A stretch of DNA of 64,000 nt from the NCBI GenBank assembly GCA_016703965.1, contig JADJBB010000002.1, positions 310,001 to 374,000 of the forward strand. Reading direction: 5' to 3'. The first letter of the stretch is position 1. Each line of letters begins with the position of its first letter. Shown piece by piece: positions 41,081 through 49,201 of this stretch. The position numbers were made by a program, and so were the translations under genes. Source of the DNA: Acidobacteriota bacterium. Its GTDB lineage: Bacteria > Acidobacteriota > Blastocatellia > Pyrinomonadales > Pyrinomonadaceae. The notes under the pieces were generated by a model. It did not search any database and had not been told where the DNA came from. It saw only the letters and a list, made by a program, of their open reading frames with translations.

Positions 41081-41986
41081 ATGTCACAAAACGACTTCAA
41101 AAGCGGCTATGTCGCGCTCATCGGACGGCCGAATGCCGGAAAATCTACTTTGCTCAACCGCCTCGTCGGCGAAAAGATCGCGGCTGTCTCGAACAAACCT
41201 CAGACGACGCGTCACAGAATTCAGGGAATTGTCACTCGTGACGACGGTCAGATCGTCTTTGTGGACACGCCGGGCGTGCATAAACCCGGACATTTGCTCA
41301 ACAGACGAATGATGTCGGCGGTGCATGACGCGATAATGTCGGTCGATGTGCTCGTGCTGATGCGGGACGCGAGCGTTTCGACAGGTAACGGGGACAAATT
41401 TGTGCTCGATCTCGTGAAACAATCGGGAAAGACGGCCATTCTTGTGCTGAACAAGGTCGATAAGATCAAGGAAAAGGGCAATCTGCTGCCACTGATCGAG
41501 AGTTACGCGGCTGAGTATGAATTTGCCGAGATCATTCCGCTGTCTGCTCTGAAAGGCGATGCGATCGAGACTTTGCTTGATCAGATCATCAAACACCTGC
41601 CCGTCGGCGATCCGATCTTCAGCGAAGACGAGATGACCGATCAGCCGGTGCGGAGCATCGTGTCTGAAATGGTTCGAGAGAAGATTCTCATCTCGACCGG
41701 TGAAGAGATTCCATATGTAACGGCTGTCATCACTGAGGTATTTGACGAATCCGATGCTGAGATTACGAATATTTATTGTGCGATCTTCGTCGAACGGGCT
41801 TCGCAAAAGAAGATCGTTATTGGGAAGATGGGAGCCAGGATCAAGGATATCGGGACGAAGGCACGGATCGATATTGAGAATCTGCTGGGGAAAAGAGTTT
41901 TTCTAAAACTCTTCGTAAAAGTAGTCGAAGATTGGCGCAATCGGGAACAGACGCTCGATGAGATCGGCGTGCATCAAAAGAAGTAG
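41081..41986 (+). CDS. era: GTPase Era
   Basis: Essential GTPase binding 16S rRNA and assisting 30S assembly. 301 residues. G1 GRPNAGKST (15-23), G2 region TTRHRIQG, G3 DTPG in VDTPGVHKPG, G4 NKVD, then the C-terminal KH domain with GKMGARIKDIGTKARIDIE and VFLKLFVKVVEDWR. It ends 13 bases before prmA, so the two are likely cotranscribed. Confidence 0.96.
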   Translation: MSQNDFKSGYVALIGRPNAGKSTLLNRLVGEKIAAVSNKPQTTRHRIQGIVTRDDGQIVFVDTPGVHKPGHLLNRRMMSAVHDAIMSVDVLVLMRDASVSTGNGDKFVLDLVKQSGKTAILVLNKVDKIKEKGNLLPLIESYAAEYEFAEIIPLSALKGDAIETLLDQIIKHLPVGDPIFSEDEMTDQPVRSIVSEMVREKILISTGEEIPYVTAVITEVFDESDAEITNIYCAIFVERASQKKIVIGKMGARIKDIGTKARIDIENLLGKRVFLKLFVKVVEDWRNREQTLDEIGVHQKK

Positions 41987-41999
41987 TTTTTTCTCAATA

Positions 42000-42872
42000 A
42001 TGACAACAGATCTAAAGACATGGTATGCCGTCGATATCGTCGCCGACCCGAATGCGGGCGAGGCGATCGAATTTGCGCTGAACGAACTCGAGTGTCTCGG
42101 CATCGAGATCGACAGCCTGCGCAAGAAAAAAGGCGAGCCGCAGATGGTCACGGGCTTTTTTGCTGAATTGCCGGGAGCGGTTGAAATAGCAGAGGCGATC
42201 GAGGATTCGCTGCGAATTCACGGCCTCGACAGCAGCGTGATCGAAAGCTTCGAGACGCGGGTGGTTGAGGAAACCGACTGGCTCGCCGAGTGGAAGAAGC
42301 ATTGGAAGCCGACCGAGATCGGCAAATTCATCATCGCCCCGCCTTGGGAAAATGTCACCGAAACCGACAAGATCGTCATAAAGATCGAGCCGAACATGGC
42401 TTTTGGAACGGGGACCCATGACACGACGAAGCTTTGTCTGAAAGCCATCGGCGAGGTTTATGAACCGGGACAGTCAGTTCTCGACGTTGGAACCGGAACG
42501 GGAATTCTCGCCATTGCTGCCGCAAAGCTCGGAGCGAAAACCCTTTTCGCCTGCGACACCGACGAAGATTCCGTCAAGATAGCCCGGGAGAACGCGGTCT
42601 TGAACAACGTCGATTGGATCGAATTTGCAGACGGGCCGCTTCGCGAAGACGCACCGGTTTACGATTTTGTTTTCGCCAATCTGACAGTCGATGTGATCGT
42701 GCCGATATTGAAACTTCTGCTCGCAAAAACAGGCTCTCTTTTGCTGTTGTCCGGCATTCTTGCCGAACAGCAACCCATCATCACTGCGGCGCTTCAGGAA
42801 TCTCAGATCTCAAATTTCAAATTTGATACGTCGGGGGAATGGATATCTGTAATTGTGGAAAAGAGTTCTTAA
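42000..42872 (+). CDS. prmA: Ribosomal protein L11 methyltransferase
   Basis: SAM-dependent methyltransferase that trimethylates L11. 290 residues from the ATG at 42000; an in-frame ATG at 41958 lies within era. Motifs AFGTGTHDTTKLCL, VLDVGTGTGILAIAA (SAM), FANLTVDVIVPIL and LSGILAEQ. The C-terminal QISNFKFD is encoded by a short palindromic element (42799-42827). The TAA stop forms part of the first arm of the downstream inverted repeat. Confidence 0.92.
   Translation: MTTDLKTWYAVDIVADPNAGEAIEFALNELECLGIEIDSLRKKKGEPQMVTGFFAELPGAVEIAEAIEDSLRIHGLDSSVIESFETRVVEETDWLAEWKKHWKPTEIGKFIIAPPWENVTETDKIVIKIEPNMAFGTGTHDTTKLCLKAIGEVYEPGQSVLDVGTGTGILAIAAAKLGAKTLFACDTDEDSVKIARENAVLNNVDWIEFADGPLREDAPVYDFVFANLTVDVIVPILKLLLAKTGSLLLLSGILAEQQPIITAALQESQISNFKFDTSGEWISVIVEKSS
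42799..42827. repeat. In-frame TCTCAAA/TTTCAAA element in prmA
   Basis: ATCTCAGATCTCAAATTTC and on, built of TCTCAAA and TTTCAAA heptamers, encodes ESQISNFKFD. It differs by only a few bases from the reverse complement of the element at 47211-47238. Confidence 0.75.
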
Positions 42873-42985
42873 CGCAAAGACGCTAAGAAGCAAAGACGCA
42901 AAGGTGAAGATAATAGGATGAGCATTCTGTCATGCCTAATTTATTAGCACCCTTGCGTCTTTGCCACTTAGCGACTTTGCGTTAA
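42869..42985. repeat. ACGCAAAG-family inverted repeat, 38-bp arms
   Basis: Arms 42869-42906 and 42948-42985 are reverse complements with about four mismatches and are made of ACGCAAAG/ACGCTAAG octamers. It fills the whole spacer between the convergent prmA and YCF48-like genes and supplies the prmA stop codon (TAA in TTAACGC), so a role as bidirectional terminator is plausible. Confidence 0.9.
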
Positions 42986-42992
42986 AAAAAGG

Positions 42993-45050
42993 TTAAGGCT
43001 TTTTCACCGGTGTAGCGAACGGAATATCCCCATCGTCGGTCACCGTGATCAGCGGCACGCGGGCTTTTGGTCGTTCCCGTGGGGGAGCGGTTTTCAGGAT
43101 CGGCGGACCTTTGGGAACGGTCAGCGTGCGTGGCGACAGCGATTCGGTTCGCTTTATCATCGTGCCGCCGCGGCCGGCGACCCAGACCTTGCTGCCGCCG
43201 CGATAGACGATGGCCTGGAGGACTTTGCTGGTGATGCTTGGCTGTACGGCCCACGTTTTTCCGCCGTCTTCGGTAACGAGAATGGTTCCAAGTTCACCCA
43301 CCGCAATCGCGGCTTCGGGGCCGAACGCCTGCACCGCAAAAAGGTTAAATCGGGATGCAGATTCCTGATCCTGCCAGGTAACGCCGCCATCGGTAGTTCG
43401 CAGCGTAATGCCGCCCGAGCCGACGATAAAACCGTTCTTATCATCGTAAAAGCTGAGCGAATACAGATTGTCGCGGACACCAGTCTTGACTGCCGTCCAG
43501 GTCACCGCACCATCGGTCGTGCGAAGTATTGTACCTTTGTCACCGATGACCACACCGGTCCTATCGTCAAAGAACTTCACATCCTCGAGCCACATCTTTG
43601 TGCCTGATTCGAATTTCTGCCAGTACGCACCGGCCGTGTCGGTTCGCAGAATGGTTCCTGAAGAGCCGACAGCGAAGCCGATCTTGTCGGAGACGAAATT
43701 GACCGACATCAGATCTTCGGTAATGCCAGAGATGCCTTTGCCCCAGCTTGCTCCGCCGTTGATCGTGCGGAGGACCGTGCCGCTGTCACCGACGACCCAG
43801 CCGCGTTGGCCGTCGAAGAAGAACGCGGAATTCAGATTTGAGAGCGTTCCTGAGAATGTCGGTATCCATTCGCGGCCGGCGTCGTTTGTAAGCCAGATCT
43901 TGCCCCGCGAACCGACCGCGACGCCGATCTCGTCGTCGAGAAAGACGAGGTCATTTACATTCTCTCGACCGCCTTCGCTCAGACGGCGCCAGCTAAATCC
44001 GCCGTCGTTGGTGCGCAGGATAAGGCCGTTCTCGCCAACCGCCCAGCCAGTGAATTTGTCGCCCATGAATACGGAAACAAGCTTCGGATTGGTTAGAACA
44101 TTGAACGGCAGCCACGTTTTGCCACCGTCGCCGGTGACCCAGACCATGCCGTTCGCATCGGTCATCGAGCCGTTTTGATCGTCTGCGAACGAAATGGAAA
44201 GCAGGTCGGCACGGCTGAAAATATTAACTCGTGTCCACGTCGCACCGCTGTCCTCGCTGACCGCCACACAGCCGCCGTAACCCGACGCAACGATATTGTT
44301 TTCGGCGATGTATGCGGCGTCAGAGACGATCGAGCCTGCGCAAGGATCAGACGCTTTCCATGTCTCGCCGCCATCGGAAGTTGCGAGCGTGACACCGCCG
44401 AGGCCGACGGCGATCGCATGTGATTCGTCGCGGAGGTCGATATGTAGGAGGTTTTCCGATGTTCCGGAGGCTTGCGGCTTCCACGTCAGGCCGCCGTCGG
44501 TGGTTTTTAGGATGCAGCCGTATGTTCCGGTTATCCAGCCGGTTTTTTGGTCTGCTCCGGTGAATTTGATCGATGAAAAATGGTCTTTGACCTCGGTGGC
44601 GACTCGTCGCCAGTCTTTGCCGCCGTTGTCGGTCGTATAGATCGTGCCGCGGGCACCGACAACGAATGCGATATTCTTATCCTTCACGAACACGGACGAG
44701 AACGTCACATCTGAAAATGGAATATCCTGCCTTAACCATCGAAAACCGCCGTCGACGGTGCGCAAAACCGTATTATCCGAACCGACCGCATATCCGATCT
44801 CTTTGTCCGGAGCGAAGTGTATAGAATAAAGCGGATTTCCTTGCGGCGAAGGATTTTGCCAGACCCAGCCTTGTCCCGTGCGGATCTGGGCAGTGATGGT
44901 TAGCGTTGTCAGTAGGAATATTACCGCAGAGACGCAGAGACGCTGAGATAGGAGTTTTAACAACGGATTAACGCGGATGGACACAGATAGAGGAGGAGCG
45001 GTAAATGCTCCATCTATCGTCTTTTCTGATCCGTGTCTATCCGATCTCAT
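42993..45050 (-). CDS. Exported YCF48/BNR beta-propeller protein
   Basis: Up to 685 residues. More than ten YCF48-type repeats of about 42 residues are visible, each with a core like GYAVGxxGTILRTxDGGxxW. YCF48 homologues assist photosystem II assembly in phototrophs; in heterotrophs they are exported propellers of unknown role. The N-terminus is uncertain. The region preceding TITAQIRTGQGW would be a good signal peptide (LLKLLSQRLCVSAVIFLLTT), and it is encoded by an inverted-repeat arm; a TTG in that arm may be the true start instead of 45050. The C-terminus is a Pro/Lys-rich tail. Confidence 0.78.
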   Translation of the reverse strand: MRSDRHGSEKTIDGAFTAPPLSVSIRVNPLLKLLSQRLCVSAVIFLLTTLTITAQIRTGQGWVWQNPSPQGNPLYSIHFAPDKEIGYAVGSDNTVLRTVDGGFRWLRQDIPFSDVTFSSVFVKDKNIAFVVGARGTIYTTDNGGKDWRRVATEVKDHFSSIKFTGADQKTGWITGTYGCILKTTDGGLTWKPQASGTSENLLHIDLRDESHAIAVGLGGVTLATSDGGETWKASDPCAGSIVSDAAYIAENNIVASGYGGCVAVSEDSGATWTRVNIFSRADLLSISFADDQNGSMTDANGMVWVTGDGGKTWLPFNVLTNPKLVSVFMGDKFTGWAVGENGLILRTNDGGFSWRRLSEGGRENVNDLVFLDDEIGVAVGSRGKIWLTNDAGREWIPTFSGTLSNLNSAFFFDGQRGWVVGDSGTVLRTINGGASWGKGISGITEDLMSVNFVSDKIGFAVGSSGTILRTDTAGAYWQKFESGTKMWLEDVKFFDDRTGVVIGDKGTILRTTDGAVTWTAVKTGVRDNLYSLSFYDDKNGFIVGSGGITLRTTDGGVTWQDQESASRFNLFAVQAFGPEAAIAVGELGTILVTEDGGKTWAVQPSITSKVLQAIVYRGGSKVWVAGRGGTMIKRTESLSPRTLTVPKGPPILKTAPPRERPKARVPLITVTDDGDIPFATPVKKP

Positions 45051-45096
45051 CCGTGGTTAAAAATTCTTCTCTGCGTCTCCGCGTCTCTGCGGTTAA
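44921..45096. repeat. Compound nested inverted repeat overlapping a signal peptide
   Basis: Outer arms 44921-44948 and 45068-45096 are made of ACGCAGAG octamers; inner arms (about 44958-44993 and 45013-45060) are built of CGGAT/CACAGAT words. The left half lies inside the YCF48-like gene and encodes its signal peptide region; the right half reaches the rnhA stop. Confidence 0.85.
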
Positions 45097-45551
45097 ATTT
45101 GAATTGTCCCCAATTCTACTACTGATTCCTCCAATAGGTCCTCATCCACGTACCCAAGCTCCGCCATTTTCCTCGCCATTGAGTCGGCGACTTCCTGGAC
45201 GCTGTGCCCGCTGTGGCCTTTGACCCATTTCCAGATTATTTGATGCGGTTTGGCTGCGTTATCGAGTCTTTTCCACCAATCGTGATTAGTTTTTCTTTTC
45301 CATGTGCCGCCCATCGTCTCGACGACGTAGCGGGAATCCGACCAGATCGTTACGCTGCACGGCTCCTTTAGATTCTCCAGCCCGATCGCCGCCGCCGCAA
45401 CCTCGGCTTGCTGATTCGTTGCTGCTCCGAGATACTCGCCGACCGCTCGCCAATAGCCCTTAAAGCCAAGTACAGCCACTGCCGCCGCCCGCGGATTGCC
45501 TTTTCCATTGCCAAGGCTCGAGCCGTCGCAGACTATTGTTACTTGTTTCAT
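45093..45551 (-). CDS. rnhA: Ribonuclease H (RNase HI type)
   Basis: Degrades RNA in RNA-DNA hybrids. 152 residues with the four acidic residues Asp9 (CDGSSLGN), Glu50 (NQQAEVAAA), Asp72 (WSDSRYVV) and Asp123 (VADSMARK), and the active-site His in KGHSGH. The start overlaps the DUF5063 stop as TAATG. Third gene of the minus-strand run sbcC-DUF5063-rnhA. Confidence 0.93.
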   Translation of the reverse strand: MKQVTIVCDGSSLGNGKGNPRAAAVAVLGFKGYWRAVGEYLGAATNQQAEVAAAAIGLENLKEPCSVTIWSDSRYVVETMGGTWKRKTNHDWWKRLDNAAKPHQIIWKWVKGHSGHSVQEVADSMARKMAELGYVDEDLLEESVVELGTIQI

Positions 45552-46024
45552 TAATATGATTTATCCGCCAAATAGCTGTGTATCGCTCGTTGGGCTCCTG
45601 TAAGATGAGCACCCCAATGAATGTGAAAATTAAATCGCCATTCCCAAACGGCCTCAACGATTTTGGCACGTTTATATAGAACCATGCCTTCTTTGATATC
45701 GCGATACATATCCGCAAGATCGTCCGAAAGAGAATTTAGAACTGGTGGTTCTTCTTTAAGTGGATCGAAGACATCCCAATAAAGGTCAATCGGCAATGCT
45801 TGAAATCTCTCCAGAATGACATGCCAATCCTCAGAGCTAACTACTTGCTCTGTATCATCGCCACAACCAATATCATCAAGTCCGATGGCGGCGACATGAA
45901 GTTCCGCTAGAAGTGTGCGGGCCATCTTCATATCAGCTTCAGGATCCGACGTCGTGACTTCCGCCCACGCGCAATATCGCTCAGCGATCCTAGCAAACCT
46001 AGCAATATTCTCGGCTATTTCCAT
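45551..46024 (-). CDS. DUF5063-like protein
   Basis: 157 residues, mostly helical and acidic: FARIAERYCAWAE, LLAELHVAAIGL, YWDVFDPLKEEPPV, LADMYRDIKEGM, and WEWRFNFHIHWGAHLTGAQRAIH near the end. The pattern fits DUF5063. No reaction is known. Starts three bases after the SbcC-like stop and overlaps rnhA, so it is translationally linked to both. Confidence 0.78.
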   Translation of the reverse strand: MEIAENIARFARIAERYCAWAEVTTSDPEADMKMARTLLAELHVAAIGLDDIGCGDDTEQVVSSEDWHVILERFQALPIDLYWDVFDPLKEEPPVLNSLSDDLADMYRDIKEGMVLYKRAKIVEAVWEWRFNFHIHWGAHLTGAQRAIHSYLADKSY

Positions 46025-46027
46025 CCT

Positions 46028-48667
46028 TCAACTTAGCGAAAGCACATTGTCTACATAACTATCAAACGTATCATCATGCGAGATCACGAATAGCTGATCG
46101 AAATGCGTGATGCGGCTGATCTGTTGGGCGAAGTTTTCGCGGCGTTCGGCGTCCATGTTGGTGGTTGGCTCGTCGAAGAACGCGATGCGGATGTCGCTCA
46201 GTTGCTTTAGCAAAGCGAGCCGCACTGACAAAGCTGCCGACATCTGTTCGCCGCCCGAAAGGCTCACGAACGGCCTTTCAAAGCCGTCTTCCTCCAGGAT
46301 TATCGAATAATCGTCCGCCCATTTCAGCGTGCGGTCGCCGTTGCCGGTGATCTCGCGAAACATTTGGTTCGCTTCCAGCGAGACGTGATGAACGTAGTTG
46401 CGGGCGACACGCGGAGCGGCTTCCTTGAGCGTATCACGAATAAATGCCGTCGCTTCCGAGACCTTTTCGAGGCGTTCTTTTTCGCGGAATTCGTCGGCGA
46501 GCGACTTTCGCAGCTCAGTAAATCTCGCGAGTTCGGCCGCGAGCTGCGTTTCACGCTTTTTCGCCGCCTCGAATGTCGCTTTGACCTCAGCCGAACGGCG
46601 TTCGACATTGAGCAATTCGGTTCGCTCGATCTTGTGACGGTCCGGATCGTAGTCCGAACCGGCGGCAGCGAGATCGTTCTCAGCCGTTTCAACCAACGCA
46701 GACTTGGATGCGAGTTCTGCTGAAGCGTTGTCGAGGTCACACTTTCTTTGCTCCAACGCGTTTGCCTCGGTTTCATTCGCCAGGAATACCCGATGAGCCT
46801 CGGCAGTCGCGTCGCGTTCAGAGGTTAAACGCGTCCAGTGTGCGTCGAGTTCCTTAAATTCCTCAAGCTGTTCGTCTAGCAGCTTCCGGTCGCTGGTGAG
46901 GCGTTCGAGATTGCTCTCGACATTGCCGAGCCCCTCGCGAATATCGGCCTCGCGGAGCGATTCCTTTTCGAGGATACGAATTCGCGCGGCGGGATCGGCG
47001 AGCGATCTAAGCTGCTTTTCAGCTTCAGCGATGCGACGCTCTCCGTCGGCAACATTTTGCTGCTGTTCGAGAGCCGCTTTTTTTGCGTTAAGGGCGGCAC
47101 CTTCGTCGCGCAGTTCTTGCTCGCGGGTACGGAAACTTTCGAGCGCCCTTGCGAGCGTTTGCCCTTCGCGGGCGGCGGTCAGTTGAGCCTGGATCTGTGT
47201 TCGCTCCGATTCAAAATTTGAAATTTGAGATTTGAGATCGAGGAACTGGCCCGACAGATAGCTTTCGAGCGTCTCGCCTTCTTTCAGATTCAGGCATCGC
47301 TGCGAGAGGATCGGGCAGAGGCCGTTGCGGACCTCGCTTTGGAATTTTTCATCTCGTTCGAGGTTTGCTTTCAGCGTTGCAATTCCGGCGACGATCTCGG
47401 TCTCGCGTTTTTCGAGCGAAGGTTGGGCTTCGGCGGCGATCAGGCCGGCCTCAGCGGCTTTGATGTCCTGCTGAATTTGTTTGTAGCGCTCGCGCATTCG
47501 GCCTAGCTGGGAGTTGATGCTGCCGATACGCTCGTCGGCGTTCTTGGCATTTGTGATCGCTTCGCGAAGAGCGACGATCTCTTTTTCGATCGCTTCCTGC
47601 TCGATGGCCTTTGGGCGAAGCAGGACTATCTCTTCGCGGGCGTCAAGGATATTCTTTAGATCGCGATCGAGCCGTGTTTTTTCGGCGTTAACGCTGGCGA
47701 TCGCAGTGGTAGTTTTATTCAGCTCAGAACGTAGCTGATCGCGTTTATTGCGTTCGCGTTCTAGGTCGGTCAGGCGTCCGAGGGTCGCTATATGGCGTTC
47801 GTGATCGGGGCGAGCGATTGCGATCTTGTCCGTCGCGACGGCCGCACGTTCGTGTGCGAGCTGAGACTGTTTGAAAACGAGTTCCGCACGGTCCCTTTCC
47901 GCACGACTGCGGTCGAGGGCTGTTTTTAGGCCGGAAAGACGCCGTTCTTCTTCATCGAGAGCTTTGACGCGGATCTGCCTCGTTTCGAGGTCGGCGGACA
48001 GTTGTTCCATCTCGACGGTTAGATTTGCCGTCTGTTCGGCGGTTCGTTTGTGTTCTTCTTCGACCGTGTCGGAACGGGATAACTCGCCTTCCGCGCGAGC
48101 GATGTCTTCGCGGATGCCGCTGATCGAGACATCGAGATAACGGGTCGTTTCACGAAGTTTTTCGGCGGCCTGACGATATTCCTCAACCTTTAACAAACGG
48201 TCGAATGCGACCTTTCGCTCGGTCGAACCTTCGAGGAAGATAGCGGTGAACGTGCCCTGTGGAACTCCGATGGCCTGGCGGAAAAGTGATTTGAGATCAG
48301 TTCCCGGCTCAAGCCCGAGATGCTGCCAGAGAAAGCGAAAAACCTCTTCCTTCTTGTCCGCGATCCGCATTTGGAGTCGCGGGTCAATGACGTGATAACC
48401 CGATCCGGAATCGCGATAGACGATGTATTCGCGTTCGTCGATTCCGCTTTCGAAGGTAACGGTAACCGAGCCTTTTTTTGCTCCACGCCGGACGAAATCT
48501 TCTTTTTTATATTCAAGAAGATCAAAAAGAACCCATGCGATCGCCTCGATTATCGTGGTTTTCCCGGCACCGTTCTCGCCGGTGATGGCCGTGGTTCCGC
48601 GTTCGAATTGGATTGTCGTGGAGACGTGAGATTTGATGTTCTCAAGCTCGATCTTTGAGATATGCAT
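46028..48667 (-). CDS. sbcC: SbcC/Rad50-like SMC-family ATPase
   Basis: 879 residues from the ATG at 48667, where MHISKIELENIKSH begins the family. The longer frame to 48895 only translates an inverted repeat. Walker A GENGAGKTT (30-38), a long coiled coil, the signature LSGGEQMSAALSVRLALLK and Walker B IAFFDEPTTNMD. The hook at about residue 450 reads CPILSQRC, wider than the CxxC zinc hook of canonical Rad50. A QISNF element lies in the coiled coil. No sbcD nuclease is in the window, so the partner is distant or absent. Role in double-strand end processing is by homology. Confidence 0.88.
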   Translation of the reverse strand: MHISKIELENIKSHVSTTIQFERGTTAITGENGAGKTTIIEAIAWVLFDLLEYKKEDFVRRGAKKGSVTVTFESGIDEREYIVYRDSGSGYHVIDPRLQMRIADKKEEVFRFLWQHLGLEPGTDLKSLFRQAIGVPQGTFTAIFLEGSTERKVAFDRLLKVEEYRQAAEKLRETTRYLDVSISGIREDIARAEGELSRSDTVEEEHKRTAEQTANLTVEMEQLSADLETRQIRVKALDEEERRLSGLKTALDRSRAERDRAELVFKQSQLAHERAAVATDKIAIARPDHERHIATLGRLTDLERERNKRDQLRSELNKTTTAIASVNAEKTRLDRDLKNILDAREEIVLLRPKAIEQEAIEKEIVALREAITNAKNADERIGSINSQLGRMRERYKQIQQDIKAAEAGLIAAEAQPSLEKRETEIVAGIATLKANLERDEKFQSEVRNGLCPILSQRCLNLKEGETLESYLSGQFLDLKSQISNFESERTQIQAQLTAAREGQTLARALESFRTREQELRDEGAALNAKKAALEQQQNVADGERRIAEAEKQLRSLADPAARIRILEKESLREADIREGLGNVESNLERLTSDRKLLDEQLEEFKELDAHWTRLTSERDATAEAHRVFLANETEANALEQRKCDLDNASAELASKSALVETAENDLAAAGSDYDPDRHKIERTELLNVERRSAEVKATFEAAKKRETQLAAELARFTELRKSLADEFREKERLEKVSEATAFIRDTLKEAAPRVARNYVHHVSLEANQMFREITGNGDRTLKWADDYSIILEEDGFERPFVSLSGGEQMSAALSVRLALLKQLSDIRIAFFDEPTTNMDAERRENFAQQISRITHFDQLFVISHDDTFDSYVDNVLSLS
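47211..47238. repeat. In-frame TCTCAAA/TTTCAAA element in the sbcC-like gene
   Basis: Read on the minus strand it is ATCTCAAATCTCAAATTTC and on, encoding SQISNFES in the coiled coil beside the hook. Nearly the same sequence and same translated phase as the prmA element. Confidence 0.75.
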
Positions 48668-48746
48668 CGGGCGAATTTCAGATATGAAATATGATTTTAG
48701 TTTATCTGCGAGCAAAGCGAAAGAAATCGATACGTGTCTTAGGTTT

Positions 48747-48856
48747 TTCCTTGTCGCTTTGTTTTCTTTGCACCCTTTGCGTCTTTGCGGGAAACACTGT
48801 TGTAGAAATCGACTTTTCCCGCAAAGTCGCAAAGCCGCAGAGTCCGCCAAGGAAGG
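48747..48856. repeat. TTTGCG-family inverted repeat upstream of sbcC
   Basis: CTTTGCGTCTTTGCGGGAAA (48775-48794) pairs with 48814-48834 with one mismatch. Outer flanks TTCCTTG (48747) and CAAGGAA (48850) extend the element. It lies in the divergent spacer between the sbcC-like gene and the gene at 48904. Confidence 0.82.
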
Positions 48857-48903
48857 TGCCATATCAGTGGCACGAAAAGCGGAAATCAGCGACAATCTTT
48901 CTC

Positions 48904-49200
48904 ATGAAGATCGAAGCCGGTGATGTCGTAATTGTTGTTCTGCACAGCCCACGCGAAAAGCTACTGGGCGTTTTGAATGAGCTCAGCCCGGCTGGGATCA
49001 CGATCAGGTCGATCGATCTGAGCTATTTTGACGATTGGTGCAAATCGATCGTGGCGGATGAGGTTTATCTGAACATGAGCGACAACTTTTTCCCGATGTG
49101 GCGTGTGGAAAGGATGTCCAGAGACGAAGGGAATGACGATATGCCGTCAATGGCGGAGCAATTTGAGTCAAGAACCAAACGGCGGATCGAGCATCAGTAG
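48904..49200 (+). CDS. Conserved-looking 98-residue protein, unknown
   Basis: Start at the ATG 48904; an earlier in-frame ATG (48691) only reads the inverted repeat. VIVVLHSPREKLLGVLNELS followed by GITIRSIDLSYFDDWCKSI and DNFFPMWRVERM suggest a compact alpha/beta fold. No family name recognised. Its end is only one base from the convergent DUF4097 stop. Divergent to the SbcC-like gene across the inverted repeat. Confidence 0.6.
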   Translation: MKIEAGDVVIVVLHSPREKLLGVLNELSPAGITIRSIDLSYFDDWCKSIVADEVYLNMSDNFFPMWRVERMSRDEGNDDMPSMAEQFESRTKRRIEHQ

Positions 49201-49201
49201 G

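Noticed and set aside
42869..42985. Possible CRISPR-like repeat array
   Set aside because: The units form one mirrored pair with no regular spacers, and no cas genes are in the window.
43468..44178. 236-residue plus-strand open frame opposite the YCF48-like gene
   Set aside because: Shadow of the repetitive propeller gene; no ribosome site and no family resemblance.
45005..45223. 72-residue plus-strand open frame over the compound repeat and rnhA end
   Set aside because: Lies wholly in repeat arms and antisense to rnhA; no support as a gene.
48667..48895. N-terminal extension of the SbcC-like protein
   Set aside because: It only translates the inverted repeat; the family N-terminus MHISKIEL begins at 48667.
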